Positions 18,968 to 28,702 are shown, numbered from the stretch's first letter. The stretch: DNA of 58,783 nucleotides from Pseudomonas sp. GD03944 (GCF_029839275.1 NZ_JAOCAH010000022.1:1-58783); one strand, 5' to 3'. Made by a program: numbers and translations. The notes: a model not told the origin generated them from the letters alone.

Positions 18968-20662
18968 ATGTCATCCGGCCTACTCGCCCTCCTAGCGTTT
19001 TCCCCTATTCTGCTCGCCGCCATCCTGTTGATCGGCCTGCGCTGGCCAGCCAAATACGCCATGCCGCTGGTCTACCTGCTGACAGCCGGCATCGGCCTGT
19101 ACGCGTGGGATATGAGCTTCAACCGCATCATCGCCTCCACGGTGCAAGGATTGATCATCACCGGTGGCGTCCTGTGGATCATTTTCGGCGCCATCCTGCT
19201 GCTCAACACGCTCAAGCATTCCGGCGGCATCACGGCTATTCGTGCCGGCTTCGCCACCATCAGCCCTGACCGCCGCATCCAGGCAATCATCATTGCCTGG
19301 CTGTTCGGCTGCTTCATCGAAGGCGCCTCCGGCTTCGGCACCCCAGCCGCCATCGCCGCGCCTCTACTGGTCGCCATTGGTTTTCCAGCGCTGGCAGCCG
19401 TCATGCTCGGCATGCTGGTTCAGAGCACGCCCGTGTCTTTCGGCGCGGTGGGAACCCCCATCATCATCGGTATCAACAGCGGGCTGGACACCAGCACGCT
19501 AGCCGGGCAACTGACTGCCCAGGGCTCGAGCTGGGAGCTCTTCCTGCAACTGATCACCAGCAACGTGGCCATCATTCACGCACTGGTCGGCACGGTCATG
19601 CCGTTGATCATGGTGCTGATGCTGACCCGCTTCTTCGGCAAGGAGAAAAGCTGGAAGGCCGGTTTCGAGGTGTTGCCCTTCGCGGTCTTCGCCGGCCTGG
19701 CCTTCACCCTGCCTTACGTGGCCACCGGCATATTCCTGGGCCCCGAGTTCCCATCGCTGGCAGGCGGCCTCATCGGCCTGGCCATCGTCACCAGCGCGGC
19801 ACGCCTGGGCTTCCTCATGCCGAAAACCACCTGGGACTTCGCGCCGGCCAAGGATTGGCCGAACGAATGGGTCGGCAGCGTGGAGATGAAGCTCGAAGAA
19901 CTGACCAGCAAGCCCATGAGCAGCGTACGCGCCTGGTTTCCCTACGTGCTGGTCGGCGCCCTGCTGGTCGTCAGCCGCGTGTTTCCAGAGGTTGGGGCCG
20001 CTCTCAAGTCGGTGGTCCTGGTGTTCCCGGACATCCTGGGCGAAACCGGCATCAAGGCCGATTTCATGCCGCTGTACCTGCCAGGGGGCATTCTCGTCGC
20101 CGTCGTACTGGCCACGTTCTTCCTCCATCGCATGAAGGTGCGCGAGCTGAGCGCGGCGGTGGGTGAATCGACCAAAGTGCTCCTGGGGGCCGGCTTCGTC
20201 CTGTTGTTCACCGTGCCAATGGTGCGCATCCTGATCAACTCTGGCGTCAACGCCGCGGACCTTCCCAGCATGCCGATCGCCATGGCCCGCTACGTGGCCG
20301 ACAGCGTAGGCGGGGTCTACCCACTCCTGGCGCCGAGCGTAGGGGCACTGGGCGCGTTCATCGCGGGATCGAACACCGTCAGCAACATGATGCTCAGCCA
20401 GTTCCAATATGGCGTCGCGCACAGCCTCGGCATATCCGGCGCGCTGATCGTGGCCGTACAGGCCATTGGCGCGGCGGCCGGCAACATGGTGGCCATCCAC
20501 AACGTGGTTGCCGCGTCCGCCACCGTCGGCCTGCTCGGCCGCGAGGGGATCACATTGCGCAAAACCGTGTGGCCTACCCTGTACTACGTGTTTTTTACTG
20601 GACTCATCGCCCTGATTGCGATTTATGTCCTGGGGGTCAGCGATCCGCTGGTCACCACCTGA
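18968..20662 (+). CDS. lldP: L-lactate permease LldP
   Basis: Inner-membrane lactate/proton symporter of the LctP family. It has 564 residues, almost entirely hydrophobic, with 12 or more predicted membrane helices. The conserved glycine-rich block GCFIEGASGFGTPAAIAAPLL lies at about residues 115-135 and the SVGALGAFIAGSNTVSNMM block at about 455-475; both are typical of the family. The ATG at 18968 follows GGAG. First structural gene of the LldR-controlled operon, 112 bp before lldD. Confidence 0.96.
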   Translation: MSSGLLALLAFSPILLAAILLIGLRWPAKYAMPLVYLLTAGIGLYAWDMSFNRIIASTVQGLIITGGVLWIIFGAILLLNTLKHSGGITAIRAGFATISPDRRIQAIIIAWLFGCFIEGASGFGTPAAIAAPLLVAIGFPALAAVMLGMLVQSTPVSFGAVGTPIIIGINSGLDTSTLAGQLTAQGSSWELFLQLITSNVAIIHALVGTVMPLIMVLMLTRFFGKEKSWKAGFEVLPFAVFAGLAFTLPYVATGIFLGPEFPSLAGGLIGLAIVTSAARLGFLMPKTTWDFAPAKDWPNEWVGSVEMKLEELTSKPMSSVRAWFPYVLVGALLVVSRVFPEVGAALKSVVLVFPDILGETGIKADFMPLYLPGGILVAVVLATFFLHRMKVRELSAAVGESTKVLLGAGFVLLFTVPMVRILINSGVNAADLPSMPIAMARYVADSVGGVYPLLAPSVGALGAFIAGSNTVSNMMLSQFQYGVAHSLGISGALIVAVQAIGAAAGNMVAIHNVVAASATVGLLGREGITLRKTVWPTLYYVFFTGLIALIAIYVLGVSDPLVTT

Positions 20663-20774
20663 TACAAGCCCGAGAGCCTGTCCAGCCCATCGGCGGGCAG
20701 GCTCACAGAGGCCGGCATAGGTCGGACGCCAGCCAGGCGTGCCGACCTTTCCACCTTCGAACATGGGGAAATCA

Positions 20775-21920
20775 ATGATCATTTCTGCCTCCACCGACTA
20801 CCGCGACGCCGCCCAGCGCAAGCTGCCACCCTTCCTGTTCCACTACCTGGACGGGGGCGCCTACGCCGAACACACCCTCAGGCGGAACGTGGCAGACCTG
20901 GCCGACATCGCCCTGCGCCAGCGCGTACTCAAGAACATGTCGGAACTGAGCCTGGAAACCCGGCTGTTCGATGAAACCCTGTCCATGCCGGTGGCGCTGG
21001 CCCCTGTCGGCCTGTGCGGCATGTACGCACGCCGTGGCGAGGTCCAGGCGGCCAAGGCGGCTGCCAAGAAAGGCATCCCCTTCACCCTGTCGACGGTCTC
21101 GGTGTGCCCGATCGAAGAAGTGGCCCCGGCCATCGACCGGCCGATGTGGTTCCAGCTCTATGTGCTGAAAGACCGCGGTTTCATGAAGAACGCCCTGGAG
21201 CGCGCCAAGGCCGCCGGCGTCACCACCCTGGTATTCACCGTGGACATGCCGGTGCCCGGTGCCCGCTACCGCGACGCCCACTCGGGCATGAGCGGCGCCA
21301 ACGGCCCGACCCGCCGCATGCTGCAGGCCATGACCCACCCAGCCTGGGCCTGGGACGTCGGCGTCTGCGGCCGCCCGCACGACCTGGGCAATATCTCCAC
21401 TTACCGGGGCAACCCCACGGGCCTGGCCGACTACATCGGCTGGCTGGGTGCCAACTTCGACCCGTCGATCTCCTGGAAAGACCTGGAATGGATTCGCGAA
21501 TTCTGGGACGGCCCGATGGTGATCAAGGGCATCCTCGACCCTGACGACGCCAAGGACGCCGTGACCTTCGGCGCCGACGGCATCATCGTGTCCAACCACG
21601 GCGGCCGCCAGCTCGATGGCGTGTTGTCCAGCGCCCGGGCGATGCCGGCGATTGCCGACGCGGTCAAAGGCGACCTGAAGATCCTCGCCGACTCCGGCAT
21701 CCGCACCGGCCTCGACGTGGTGCGCATGATCGCCCTCGGCGCCGACACCGTGCTGCTCGGCCGCGCCTTCATCTACGCCCTGGCCGTTGCCGGCGAGGCG
21801 GGCGTCAGCAACCTGCTCGATCTCATCGAGAAGGAAATGCGCGTCGCCATGGTGCTCACCGGCGCCAAGTCGATCAGCGACATCACCACCGATTCGCTGG
21901 TCCGCGAACTGGGCCGCTGA
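20775..21920 (+). CDS. lldD: L-lactate dehydrogenase (quinone), LldD
   Basis: FMN-dependent, membrane-associated oxidation of L-lactate to pyruvate with electrons passed to quinone. It has 381 residues. It begins MIISASTDYRDAAQRKLPPFLFHYLDGGAY, typical of the alpha-hydroxy-acid oxidase family. It carries the catalytic block IIVSNHGGRQLDG with the active-site histidine near residue 275, and the phosphate-binding DSGIRTGLDVVRMIALGAD. I start at the ATG at 20775 with GGGGAA upstream; an in-frame ATG at 20739 adds a non-conserved leader. An inverted repeat (GAGCCTG...CAGGCTC, about 20681-20713) lies between lldP and lldD. Confidence 0.97.
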   Translation: MIISASTDYRDAAQRKLPPFLFHYLDGGAYAEHTLRRNVADLADIALRQRVLKNMSELSLETRLFDETLSMPVALAPVGLCGMYARRGEVQAAKAAAKKGIPFTLSTVSVCPIEEVAPAIDRPMWFQLYVLKDRGFMKNALERAKAAGVTTLVFTVDMPVPGARYRDAHSGMSGANGPTRRMLQAMTHPAWAWDVGVCGRPHDLGNISTYRGNPTGLADYIGWLGANFDPSISWKDLEWIREFWDGPMVIKGILDPDDAKDAVTFGADGIIVSNHGGRQLDGVLSSARAMPAIADAVKGDLKILADSGIRTGLDVVRMIALGADTVLLGRAFIYALAVAGEAGVSNLLDLIEKEMRVAMVLTGAKSISDITTDSLVRELGR

Positions 21921-22009
21921 ACCGCAGAAACCACTCAGGCGATCGCCCCGGCGACGCCTGCAGGGGCTGCCGGCCGTGTCACCCGTACTCAGAATAATCC
22001 GGAGCGCCC

Positions 22010-24820
22010 ATGAGCCTGCCCGCCGCCTTCCTCGCCGAAGTGCAACGCCTGATCCCCGCCGACCGCCTGTTCGATGACCCGTTGTCGACCCTCGCGTTCG
22101 GCACCGACGCCAGCTTCTACCGGCTGATTCCCAAGCTGGTGGTGCGCGTCGAGTCCGAGGCAGAAGTGGTCGCCCTGCTGACCCTGGCGAGCCGCGACCA
22201 GGTTTCCGTGACCTTCCGCGCAGCCGGCACCAGCCTGTCAGGCCAGGCGCTGAGCGATTCGGTGCTGATCGTGCTGGGCGACAACTGGAACGGCCGCGAG
22301 ATTCGCGACAACGGCGCGCAGATCCGCCTGCAGCCCGGCGTCATCGGCGCCCAGGCCAACGCGGTACTGGTGCCCTTCCAGCGCAAGATCGGCCCGGACC
22401 CGGCGTCGATCAATGCCTGCAAGATCGGCGGCATCGTCGCCAACAATGCCAGCGGCATGTGCTGCGGCACCGCCCAGAACACCTACCACACCCTGGCCGG
22501 CATCCGCCTGGTGCTGGCCGACGGCAGCGTGCTCGACACCGAAGACAGCGCCAGCGTGAGCGCCTTCCAAACCCGGCATGCTCCCCTGCTGCAGCAACTG
22601 GCCGAGCTGGGCCGCAAGACCCGCGCCAACAGCGCGCTGGCTGCAAGAATTCGCCACAAGTACCGGCTGAAGAACACTACAGGGCTGTCCCTCAACGCCC
22701 TGGTCGACTTCGACCAGCCCCTGGATATCCTCAGTCACCTGATGGTCGGCTCCGAGGGCATTCTGGGCTTCATCAGCGCGGTCACCTACGACACCGTGCC
22801 CGACCACCCGCACAAGGCCAGCGCACTGTTGGTGTTCCCGGACGTGGAAAACTGCTGCCGCGCCGTGACCGTGCTGAAAAGCCAACCGGTCTCCGCCGTG
22901 GAGCTGCTGGACCGGCGCAGCCTGCGCTCGGTGCAGGACAAGCCCGGCATGCCGACCTGGGTCAAGGATGTGTCACCGACCGCCTGCGCCCTGCTGATCG
23001 AATCCCGGGCCGCCAGCCAGAGCCTGCTGCACGAGCAGTTGGCGCAGATCATGGCGTCCATCGCCCACTTCCCGCTGGAAAAACAGGTCGATTTCAGCGA
23101 AGACCCGGTGGTCTACAACCAGCTGTGGAAAATCCGCAAGGACACCTTTCCCGCCGTCGGCGCCGTGCGCCAGACCGGCACCACCGTCATCATCGAAGAC
23201 GTCACCTTCCCGGTGGAACAACTGGCCGAGGGCGTCAACCGCCTGCTCGCCCTGTTCGACACGCACGGCTACGACGAAGCAATCATTTTCGGCCATGCCC
23301 TGGAAGGCAACCTGCACTTCGTCTTCACCCAGGGCTTCGACACCACCGAGCAGGTCGCCCGCTACGACGCCTTCATGCAGGACGTGGCCCAGCTGGTTGC
23401 CGTCGAATTCGGCGGGTCGCTCAAGGCCGAACACGGCACCGGCCGCAACATGGCCCCCTTCGTCGAACTGGAGTGGGGCTACGACGCCCACCAGTTGATG
23501 TGGGAGATCAAGCGCCTGCTCGACCCCAAGGGCATTCTCAACCCGGACGTGATCCTGTCCCACGACCCGCAGATCCACCTCAAGCACCTCAAGCCCCTGC
23601 CGGCTGCCGACGAAATCGTCGACAAGTGCATCGAGTGCGGCTTCTGCGAACCCGTCTGCCCGTCCAAGGGGCTGACCCTCAGCCCGCGTCAGCGCATCGT
23701 CATCTGGCGTGACATCCAGGCGCGTCAGCGCGATGGCCAGAACACCCGCGCCTTGCGTGAGGACTTCCAGTACCAGGGCGTAGACACCTGCGCCGCCACC
23801 GGTCTGTGCGCCCAACGCTGCCCGGTGGGCATCAACACCGGCGACCTGGTGCGCAAGCTGCGCGCCAGTGCGGCCAACCACGGCACCAGCGCCACCTGGC
23901 TGGCCGGGCATTTCGCCGGCGCCTTGCAGGGCGCGCGCCTGACCCTGCGCCTGGCTGACGGTGCGCGCCGGCTGCTGGGCGCGCCGCTGCTGACCAAGAC
24001 CAGCGAAACCCTGCACAAGGCTTCCGGCAATCGCCTGCCACAATGGACACCGGCCATGCCCCAGGCCGCCGCCCCCATCCAGTTCCATGCGCCCATCACC
24101 GACGCGCGCCCGCGGGTGGTGTACCTGGCCGCCTGTGTGTCCCGGGCCATGGGGCCGTCCTTCAGCGACCGCGAGCAGGTGCCGCTGATTGACAAGACCC
24201 AGGCGCTGCTGGAAAAGGCCGGCTTCCAGGTAGTCTTCCCCGCCGAGCAGGACAGCCTCTGCTGCGGCCAGCCGTTTGCCTCCAAAGGCTACGCCGAGCA
24301 GGCCGACAGCAAACGCCAGGAACTGATCGATGCGCTGCTCAAGGCCAGCCGTGGCGGGCTGGACCCAATCTACTGCGACACCAGCCCCTGCACCCTGCGC
24401 CTGCTGCAGGACGGCCTGGACAGCCGGCTCAACCTGTTCGACCCCGTGCGCTTCATCCGCGAGCAGTTGCTCGACCGCCTGGAAATCCAGCCCCAGGCCA
24501 CCCCGGTGGCTGTGCACGTCACCTGCAGCACCCAGCACCTGGGCGAGTCCCAGGGGCTGATCGACATCGTCAAACGCTGCACCCGCGAGGTGATCATCCC
24601 GGAAGGCATCCACTGCTGCGGGTTCGCCGGTGACAAAGGCTTCACCACCCCGGAACTCAATGCCCACTCGCTGCGAAGCTTGAAGGATGCCGTCCAGCAC
24701 TGCGACGAAGGCGTCTCCACCAGCCGCACCTGCGAGATCGGCCTCAGCCACCATGCCGGCATCGACTACCACGGCCTGGTCTACCTGGTCGATCGCGTGT
24801 CACGCCCGCGGGTACTTTGA
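22010..24820 (+). CDS. lldE: Quinone-dependent D-lactate dehydrogenase with FAD and Fe-S domains (LldE/Dld-II)
   Basis: 936-residue fused flavoprotein and iron-sulfur protein that oxidises D-lactate to pyruvate. The N-terminal PCMH-type FAD domain (about 35-260) has RAAGTSLSGQALSDS and CKIGGIVANNASGM. The FAD-oxidase C domain runs to about 520 and contains the GSLKAEHGTGRN block. Two [4Fe-4S] motifs follow, CIECGFCEPVCPS near 540 and CAATGLCAQRCPVG near 593. The C-terminal part has two CCG-type motifs, LCCGQPFASKG near 751 and HCCGFAGDKGF near 868. It ends the lldPDE operon, 89 bp after lldD. The P. putida homologue has been characterised as a multidomain D-lactate dehydrogenase. Confidence 0.93.
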   Translation: MSLPAAFLAEVQRLIPADRLFDDPLSTLAFGTDASFYRLIPKLVVRVESEAEVVALLTLASRDQVSVTFRAAGTSLSGQALSDSVLIVLGDNWNGREIRDNGAQIRLQPGVIGAQANAVLVPFQRKIGPDPASINACKIGGIVANNASGMCCGTAQNTYHTLAGIRLVLADGSVLDTEDSASVSAFQTRHAPLLQQLAELGRKTRANSALAARIRHKYRLKNTTGLSLNALVDFDQPLDILSHLMVGSEGILGFISAVTYDTVPDHPHKASALLVFPDVENCCRAVTVLKSQPVSAVELLDRRSLRSVQDKPGMPTWVKDVSPTACALLIESRAASQSLLHEQLAQIMASIAHFPLEKQVDFSEDPVVYNQLWKIRKDTFPAVGAVRQTGTTVIIEDVTFPVEQLAEGVNRLLALFDTHGYDEAIIFGHALEGNLHFVFTQGFDTTEQVARYDAFMQDVAQLVAVEFGGSLKAEHGTGRNMAPFVELEWGYDAHQLMWEIKRLLDPKGILNPDVILSHDPQIHLKHLKPLPAADEIVDKCIECGFCEPVCPSKGLTLSPRQRIVIWRDIQARQRDGQNTRALREDFQYQGVDTCAATGLCAQRCPVGINTGDLVRKLRASAANHGTSATWLAGHFAGALQGARLTLRLADGARRLLGAPLLTKTSETLHKASGNRLPQWTPAMPQAAAPIQFHAPITDARPRVVYLAACVSRAMGPSFSDREQVPLIDKTQALLEKAGFQVVFPAEQDSLCCGQPFASKGYAEQADSKRQELIDALLKASRGGLDPIYCDTSPCTLRLLQDGLDSRLNLFDPVRFIREQLLDRLEIQPQATPVAVHVTCSTQHLGESQGLIDIVKRCTREVIIPEGIHCCGFAGDKGFTTPELNAHSLRSLKDAVQHCDEGVSTSRTCEIGLSHHAGIDYHGLVYLVDRVSRPRVL

Positions 24821-24842
24821 ATCACGTTTTGCCTGTCCCGCC

Positions 24843-24864
24843 CCGCGCCGAGCGGTTTTTTTTT
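24843..24864 (+). terminator. Probable terminator of the lld operon
   Basis: CCGC, five-base loop, GCGG followed by nine consecutive T, 22 bases after the lldE stop. The stem is only four pairs, so strength depends on the long T-run. Confidence 0.5.
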
Positions 24865-25046
24865 GCCCGGAGGAAGGCATTCGCCACCAGCTCGTCAGCG
24901 AAGCGGAAAATGCAACTGAACTCTCGCGGCAATGGGAGGGTCACTTTTCATGAGCCCGAAAGGACGGGGTCGATATCGCTCTCGGTTACGCCGCGCCTCG
25001 TGATGCGAATCGCCGGGAAAATCGTTCATGATGAGAGGACTATCAA

Positions 25047-25310
25047 ATGAAACTCACCGCCCTGTTGTTCACTGCGGCCGTGGCCGTGTCAGCAACACCT
25101 GCCTTTGCCGATGACCTGTGCGCCCTCAACTTGCAGAAGCTGAGCGACAGCCTAGCCACCGACACCACCACCGCAGAGTCGGTCAAGACACAGGTGCTGG
25201 AACACCAGAAGGAAGCGCAGCAAGCGCAGAGTGCAGGCGATCTGGAAACCTGCGCCACGCTCGCCACCAAGGCGCTGACCCTGCTCGAAGCGCCCGATGA
25301 AAACGGTTGA
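25047..25310 (+). CDS. Small exported protein, function unknown (paralogue A)
   Basis: 87 residues. A clear Sec signal peptide (MKLTALLFTAAVAVSATPAFA) should be cleaved after AFA, near residue 21. The mature part is about 65 residues, mostly helical by composition, with two cysteines (in DDLCAL and ETCATL) that could form a disulfide in the periplasm. It ends AGDLETCATLATKALTLLEAPDENG. The neighbouring 81-residue protein has the same layout and a matching C-terminal helix, so I read them as tandem paralogues. RBS GAGAGGA precedes the ATG. I do not recognise the family. Confidence 0.8.
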   Translation: MKLTALLFTAAVAVSATPAFADDLCALNLQKLSDSLATDTTTAESVKTQVLEHQKEAQQAQSAGDLETCATLATKALTLLEAPDENG

Positions 25311-25334
25311 ACAGCCGCGTTCGTGACACCCGAC

Positions 25335-25358
25335 AAGGCCGCCCACTGGGCGGCTTTG
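25335..25358 (+). terminator. Terminator after paralogue A
   Basis: AAGGCCGCCC, ACT, GGGCGGCTTTG: a stem of about 8 GC pairs with a short T-run, 25 bases after the stop of the small exported protein. Confidence 0.7.
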
Positions 25359-25443
25359 TCGTTTCGCTACCGCCCATCGCTTTCTTACCTTTCCCCAGCG
25401 ACTCTCCTACAGTAGAGGTTCCACACCCTGAAGGAGATACGCC

Positions 25444-25689
25444 ATGCGACGTCTTGCCGTTTTCCTGAGCACCCTGCTTCTGAGCACCAGCCTCTGGGCC
25501 ATGCATTGTCCGGCGGACATGGCCAAGATCGATGCGGAGCTGAAAAACAATCCACCCAGTGACCCCACCGTGCTGGCCCAGGTGCAGAAACTCCGCGCCG
25601 AAGGCGAGGAGCTGCACAAGGCGGGCAACCACAGCGAATCCGTGAAAGTACTCGGCGAAGCGCTGCAGTTGCTCGACGCCAGCGAGTAG
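25444..25689 (+). CDS. Small exported protein, function unknown (paralogue B)
   Basis: 81 residues with a Sec signal peptide (MRRLAVFLSTLLLSTSLWA). One cysteine lies just after the cleavage site (MHCPADM). A helical mature domain ends AGNHSESVKVLGEALQLLDASE, parallel to the C terminus of the protein encoded at 25047. AAGGAG about 8 bases before the ATG supports the start. It converges on the hybrid sensor kinase gene, whose stop lies only 7 bp away. No family recognised. Confidence 0.8.
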   Translation: MRRLAVFLSTLLLSTSLWAMHCPADMAKIDAELKNNPPSDPTVLAQVQKLRAEGEELHKAGNHSESVKVLGEALQLLDASE

Positions 25690-25696
25690 GCGTTCT

Positions 25697-28615
25697 CTAG
25701 AGGCCCTGGCCCAGCAAGGACAGGGCCAGGCGCCGTACCTGCGCCAGCTCGATGGGCTTGGCCAGGCAGGCTTGCGCACCACGACGCCGCGCCTCGGCGA
25801 ACCCGGCTTCATCCACCGTCGCACTGATCACCATCACCGGCACCGCCTGCAAACGCAGGTCCCTGCGCATGGCATCCAGTACCTGCAAGCCATTGCCGTC
25901 TGGCAGGTCCAGGTCGAGCAGCACCAGGGTCGGTGTGCTCTGCGCCAGTTCGGCCAGCGCACGCTGCACCGATCCCGCCCCGCGCACCGCGGCGAATTCG
26001 CGCAATGCCTCCTGGACCACCTTGGTACAGGCCGGGTGATCCTCCACGCACAGCACGTCAGCGAGCTTCAGCGGCTCCTCGAGATCGCCCGGGGCGTCGC
26101 TCGGCACAGCCGGTGGTGGCGGCGCGGCCCCCGGCAGGTCGATCCAGAAGCGGCTGCCCCGACCGACCACACTCTGGAAGCCCATGTCCCCGCCCATCAG
26201 CGTGGCCAGCTCGCGGCACAGCACCAGGCCGATGCCGGTCCCCGGGATGCTAGAGTTCTCGCGCCCGAGGCGCTGGAACGGTTGGAACAGCTGCACCTGC
26301 TGGGCGGCGGTAAGCCCCGGTCCGGTGTCCTCGACCCAGAGCCGCACACACGCCGGGCGGACTTCATAGCCCATGCTGATCAGCCCCTGGGGGCTGTTGT
26401 ACTTGATGGCGTTGGACAGCAGGTTGAGGATCACCTGGCGCAGCCGGCGCATGTCGGCCTGCACATACAGGCCGGTATCCGCGGCCGCGACCACCTGCAG
26501 CTGCAGGCGCCGTTGCTGCACCTCCGGTTGCACCAGCTCGGCGCAGCCATTGAGCAGCGCGCCGATCTCCACGGCCTGCAACTGCAACTGCTGGCGCCGG
26601 CTCTCGATACTCGACAGGTCGAGGATGTCGTCGACCAGTGAGGTCAGGTGACGGCTGGCGTTGACGATCTCGCGGGCGTAATCGGCCTCCTGCTGCGAGC
26701 CGGGCTTGTCCTGCGCCTCCATTTCGATCAGTTGCCCGAACCCGTAGATGGCATTGAGCGGGGTGCGCAGCTCGTGGCTCATGCTCGACAGGAAGCGGCT
26801 CTTGGCCTGGCTGGCCTCCTGCGCCTCCAGGCTGGCGTGACGCAGCTTTTCCTGGACCTGCTTGAGCCGGGTGATATCCACATGCGTGCCAGCGACGCGC
26901 AGAGCCTGCCCCTCGGCGTCGCGCTCCAGCACCCGCCCGCGGCTGAGCAGCCAGGCGTACTCGCCCCGGGCGTTGGCATAGCGGTACTCGCTCTCGAAAC
27001 GGTCCTCGCCACTGACGGCGAACAGCTGGCGCAGGTGACGAATCCGTTCCAGGTCATCGGGGTGCACGCGCTGGTTGAATTCGCTAAAACTCATGCACTC
27101 GCTGGCCAGGCCATAGCGTTTGACGAAGCGCTCGCTGAGCGTGATGGTCACACTGGTGGTGTCCACTTCCCAGAGGCTTTCCGTGGTGCTTTCCAGCACC
27201 ACCTCCAGCAGGCGCTGCGCTTCGTGACGCTTCACCTCGCTGGCCTGTAATTGCTCGCCCGTCTGCTGCACGGCCTGCGCCATGAAGGCCAGTTCATCGA
27301 TCTGGGTAGCCGGCGCACTGGGGTGGAAATCGCCCAGGCCGAGCCGGCGCATCATGCCGATGATGCCGTTGATCGGCAGCACCAGCTCATCGCTCAGGCG
27401 TCGGGAACGCACCCACATCCAGGCGAAGAACAACAGGTAGAACAGCCCCAGACCGGCGATCAGCAGGTAGCCGATCTGCAGGTAGCGCTCGGCCAGGCGA
27501 TTGGTCTCGCTGAAGATATGCTCCTCATCCACCACCAGCAGCAGGCGCCAGCCGGTCTGCGGAATCTCGCTCCAGGCCACCAGTTGCTTGCGCCCGCCGA
27601 GCAGCACCTCCTGCACGTTGTGGCCGCCCGAATTCATGGCGTCGAGCAGGGGTTGCAGGTCCGGGCGCCTGCTCAGGTTGAAGTCCTCGGGCTTGAGCAC
27701 TTCGCGGTGCACCGCTTCGGCGTAGGAGTATTGGGTCAGCTCGCGCAGCCCGAAGTCGGCCTCGCCATCCTGCGGCAGGGCCATGATGTTGTTGTCGCGG
27801 CTCACCAGCATCGCGTAGCCCTGCCAGGGCACATTCAATTCACCGATCTCGGCGAGCATCTGCCCGACCGTGATATCCAGCCCCACCACCCCTTCCAGAA
27901 AGTCGCCCCGGTAGACCGGCGCGACCGCCGACATCATCCAGCCCAGCCCGGCCGGATCGAGGTAGACGTCCGTCCACATCACCTTGCGCCCGGGGTTGTG
28001 CGTGGCGTCGGCCAGGTAATAGAAATTGAAATCGGGTATCACCATGTCATGGGGATACTGCTCGGGCGTGATGAAAAACGGGTAGATGCGGTTGTAGCTG
28101 TCCCAGGTGTTGATATAGGTGGCGGCCACCAGCGGGTTGGCCGAGCGGATCGAGCGCATCAGCGGGTCGAGCTGCGACAGGCGCAGGGCCTTGGCGTGAT
28201 CCTGCTGCGCCGCCGGGGTGCTGTTGGCATAGAACGAGGCCGCGCGCCCATCGTCGCTGTGGCTGTAGAACACGCCGGAGTCGGTCATCCGGTGCCGCCC
28301 CACCTCCAGGGCATCGGGCTGAAAGCCCTCATTGAGCACCGCCTGGACCGCCGCGTCGCGGAAAATCTGCGCCTGAGACTCCACCGCTCCGAGCCGGCTG
28401 TCGATCACCTGAACCTCACGCTCCACCGCCGCCGACAGGTCCTCCAGCGCCCCCTGCTGCAGGTGGCCGATCTGCGCGTCACGAATGGCCTCGTTGCTCA
28501 ACAGATAGACCGCGATCAGCACCGATTCGACCAGAATCAGTGGTATCAGGGCACTCTGTACAAACGCGCGCCAGATCCACTGGCGCAGGGGGTGACGCGT
28601 CGCACGGGGCGGCAT
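25697..28615 (-). CDS. Orphan hybrid sensor histidine kinase with dCache, PAS and receiver domains
   Basis: 972 residues. A first membrane helix (about 17-40) leads to a large periplasmic dCache-like sensor region (about 45-375, with TYINTWDSYNRIYPFF and VVGLDITVGQML). A second helix (about 378-400), a short HAMP-like linker and a PAS/PAC domain (about 465-585) follow. The HisKA box FLSSMSHELRTPLNAIYGF has its phosphoacceptor His near 612. The ATPase domain shows NLLSNAIKYN, VEDTGPGL and GTGIGLVLC. A C-terminal receiver has LCVEDHPA and the phosphoacceptor aspartate in LLDLDLPDGNG near 899. I start at the ATG at 28615; an upstream start at 28735 is less likely. No response regulator or Hpt gene is adjacent, so its partner is elsewhere. 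The ligand is unknown; dCache sensors often bind small organic molecules. Confidence 0.9.
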   Translation of the reverse strand: MPPRATRHPLRQWIWRAFVQSALIPLILVESVLIAVYLLSNEAIRDAQIGHLQQGALEDLSAAVEREVQVIDSRLGAVESQAQIFRDAAVQAVLNEGFQPDALEVGRHRMTDSGVFYSHSDDGRAASFYANSTPAAQQDHAKALRLSQLDPLMRSIRSANPLVAATYINTWDSYNRIYPFFITPEQYPHDMVIPDFNFYYLADATHNPGRKVMWTDVYLDPAGLGWMMSAVAPVYRGDFLEGVVGLDITVGQMLAEIGELNVPWQGYAMLVSRDNNIMALPQDGEADFGLRELTQYSYAEAVHREVLKPEDFNLSRRPDLQPLLDAMNSGGHNVQEVLLGGRKQLVAWSEIPQTGWRLLLVVDEEHIFSETNRLAERYLQIGYLLIAGLGLFYLLFFAWMWVRSRRLSDELVLPINGIIGMMRRLGLGDFHPSAPATQIDELAFMAQAVQQTGEQLQASEVKRHEAQRLLEVVLESTTESLWEVDTTSVTITLSERFVKRYGLASECMSFSEFNQRVHPDDLERIRHLRQLFAVSGEDRFESEYRYANARGEYAWLLSRGRVLERDAEGQALRVAGTHVDITRLKQVQEKLRHASLEAQEASQAKSRFLSSMSHELRTPLNAIYGFGQLIEMEAQDKPGSQQEADYAREIVNASRHLTSLVDDILDLSSIESRRQQLQLQAVEIGALLNGCAELVQPEVQQRRLQLQVVAAADTGLYVQADMRRLRQVILNLLSNAIKYNSPQGLISMGYEVRPACVRLWVEDTGPGLTAAQQVQLFQPFQRLGRENSSIPGTGIGLVLCRELATLMGGDMGFQSVVGRGSRFWIDLPGAAPPPPAVPSDAPGDLEEPLKLADVLCVEDHPACTKVVQEALREFAAVRGAGSVQRALAELAQSTPTLVLLDLDLPDGNGLQVLDAMRRDLRLQAVPVMVISATVDEAGFAEARRRGAQACLAKPIELAQVRRLALSLLGQGL

Positions 28616-28702
28616 AGGCAAGGTCTCATCCCAAAGACATGACAGCTCTGACCGGCAATCATAGCTGCACTCGACGATCAGCGTCCGGCACGCGTATGCG
28701 GG

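Noticed and set aside
18838..19269. 143-codon ORF overlapping the lldP start
   Set aside because: Most of it overlaps lldP out of frame; arginine/histidine-rich shadow translation.
22973..24772. 599-codon minus-strand ORF
   Set aside because: Shadow of lldE; no start context or recognisable domain.
24950..25003. 17-codon ORF after lldE
   Set aside because: Very short, arginine-rich, no RBS; expected by chance.
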